Shown here: piece by piece, positions 15,195 through 15,226 of the stretch
Numbering within the stretch: the first letter of the stretch is position 1
How the letters are laid out: each line of letters starts with the position of its first letter
Assembly: GCA_035560415.1 (NCBI GenBank)
Contig: DATMZG010000016.1
Coordinates: 1-15,226 of the forward strand
Direction of reading: 5' to 3'
Source: DATMXT01 sp035560415
GTDB taxonomy: Bacteria; Bacillota; Clostridia; Oscillospirales; Feifaniaceae
Length of the DNA: 15,226 nucleotides
Translations under genes and position numbers: made by a program
Notes under the pieces: generated by a model
The model's database searches: none
Told to the model about the DNA's origin: nothing
What the model saw: only the letters and a program-made list of their open reading frames with translations

Positions 15195-15226
15195 ATGCAT
15201 CTTTACAAACAGCTTAAGTCTATCTG
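15195..15226 (+). CDS. Possible start of a next gene, cut by the window edge
   Basis: An ATG at 15195 opens M-H-L-Y-K-Q-L-K-S-I and stays open to the end of the window (ten codons). GGGAGG at 15182-15187 stands seven nt upstream, a good distance. No product can be named from ten residues. Confidence 0.35.
   Translation, partial: MHLYKQLKSI

Overview
This 15.2-kb window looks like chromosome of a GC-rich anaerobic Bacillota, most likely class Clostridia. The grounds are a complete bacterial V/A-type ATPase operon closely resembling the Enterococcus hirae Na+ pump, strong GGAGG ribosome binding sites, an OmpR-type two-component system and a single-TM HtrA protease. I cannot assign a genus.

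Layout. (1) 1-197: AT-rich leader with a good sigma-A-type promoter (117-145). (2) 213-8727, + strand: nine tightly packed ATPase genes in the order G/H, I, K, E, C, F, A, B, D, several overlapping or touching, closed by a rho-independent terminator at 8732-8758. All five Na+-ligand positions known from E. hirae NtpK are present in subunit K, so Na+ coupling is predicted. (3) 8768-9382, - strand: a second hairpin, then two tandem small genes of 51 and 50 codons that are not covered by any longer real gene. They share the N-terminus M-x-YFYGLKHP, a single hydrophobic segment, a short Ala-rich tail and an identical 11-nt ribosome-binding block. A near-consensus promoter (9354-9382) lies about 150 nt upstream of the first. 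I do not recognise the family, and this is the most novel item here. (4) 9383-9571: AT-rich divergent control region with inverted and direct repeats and a + strand promoter at 9513-9541. (5) 9572-15149, + strand: response regulator, sensor kinase, HtrA-like protease, HAD phosphatase and ADP-ribosylglycohydrolase-family protein, ending in a strong terminator at 15159-15192. A possible next gene begins at 15195.

How the parts may work together. The ATPase operon exchanges ATP energy for an ion gradient. The response regulator, kinase and HtrA form an envelope-sensing and quality-control unit, because the kinase and protease overlap and share a transcript. The two small exported or membrane peptides are transcribed divergently from this unit across a shared control region. 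They are therefore candidate targets, signals or clients of it; that link is inferred from position only.
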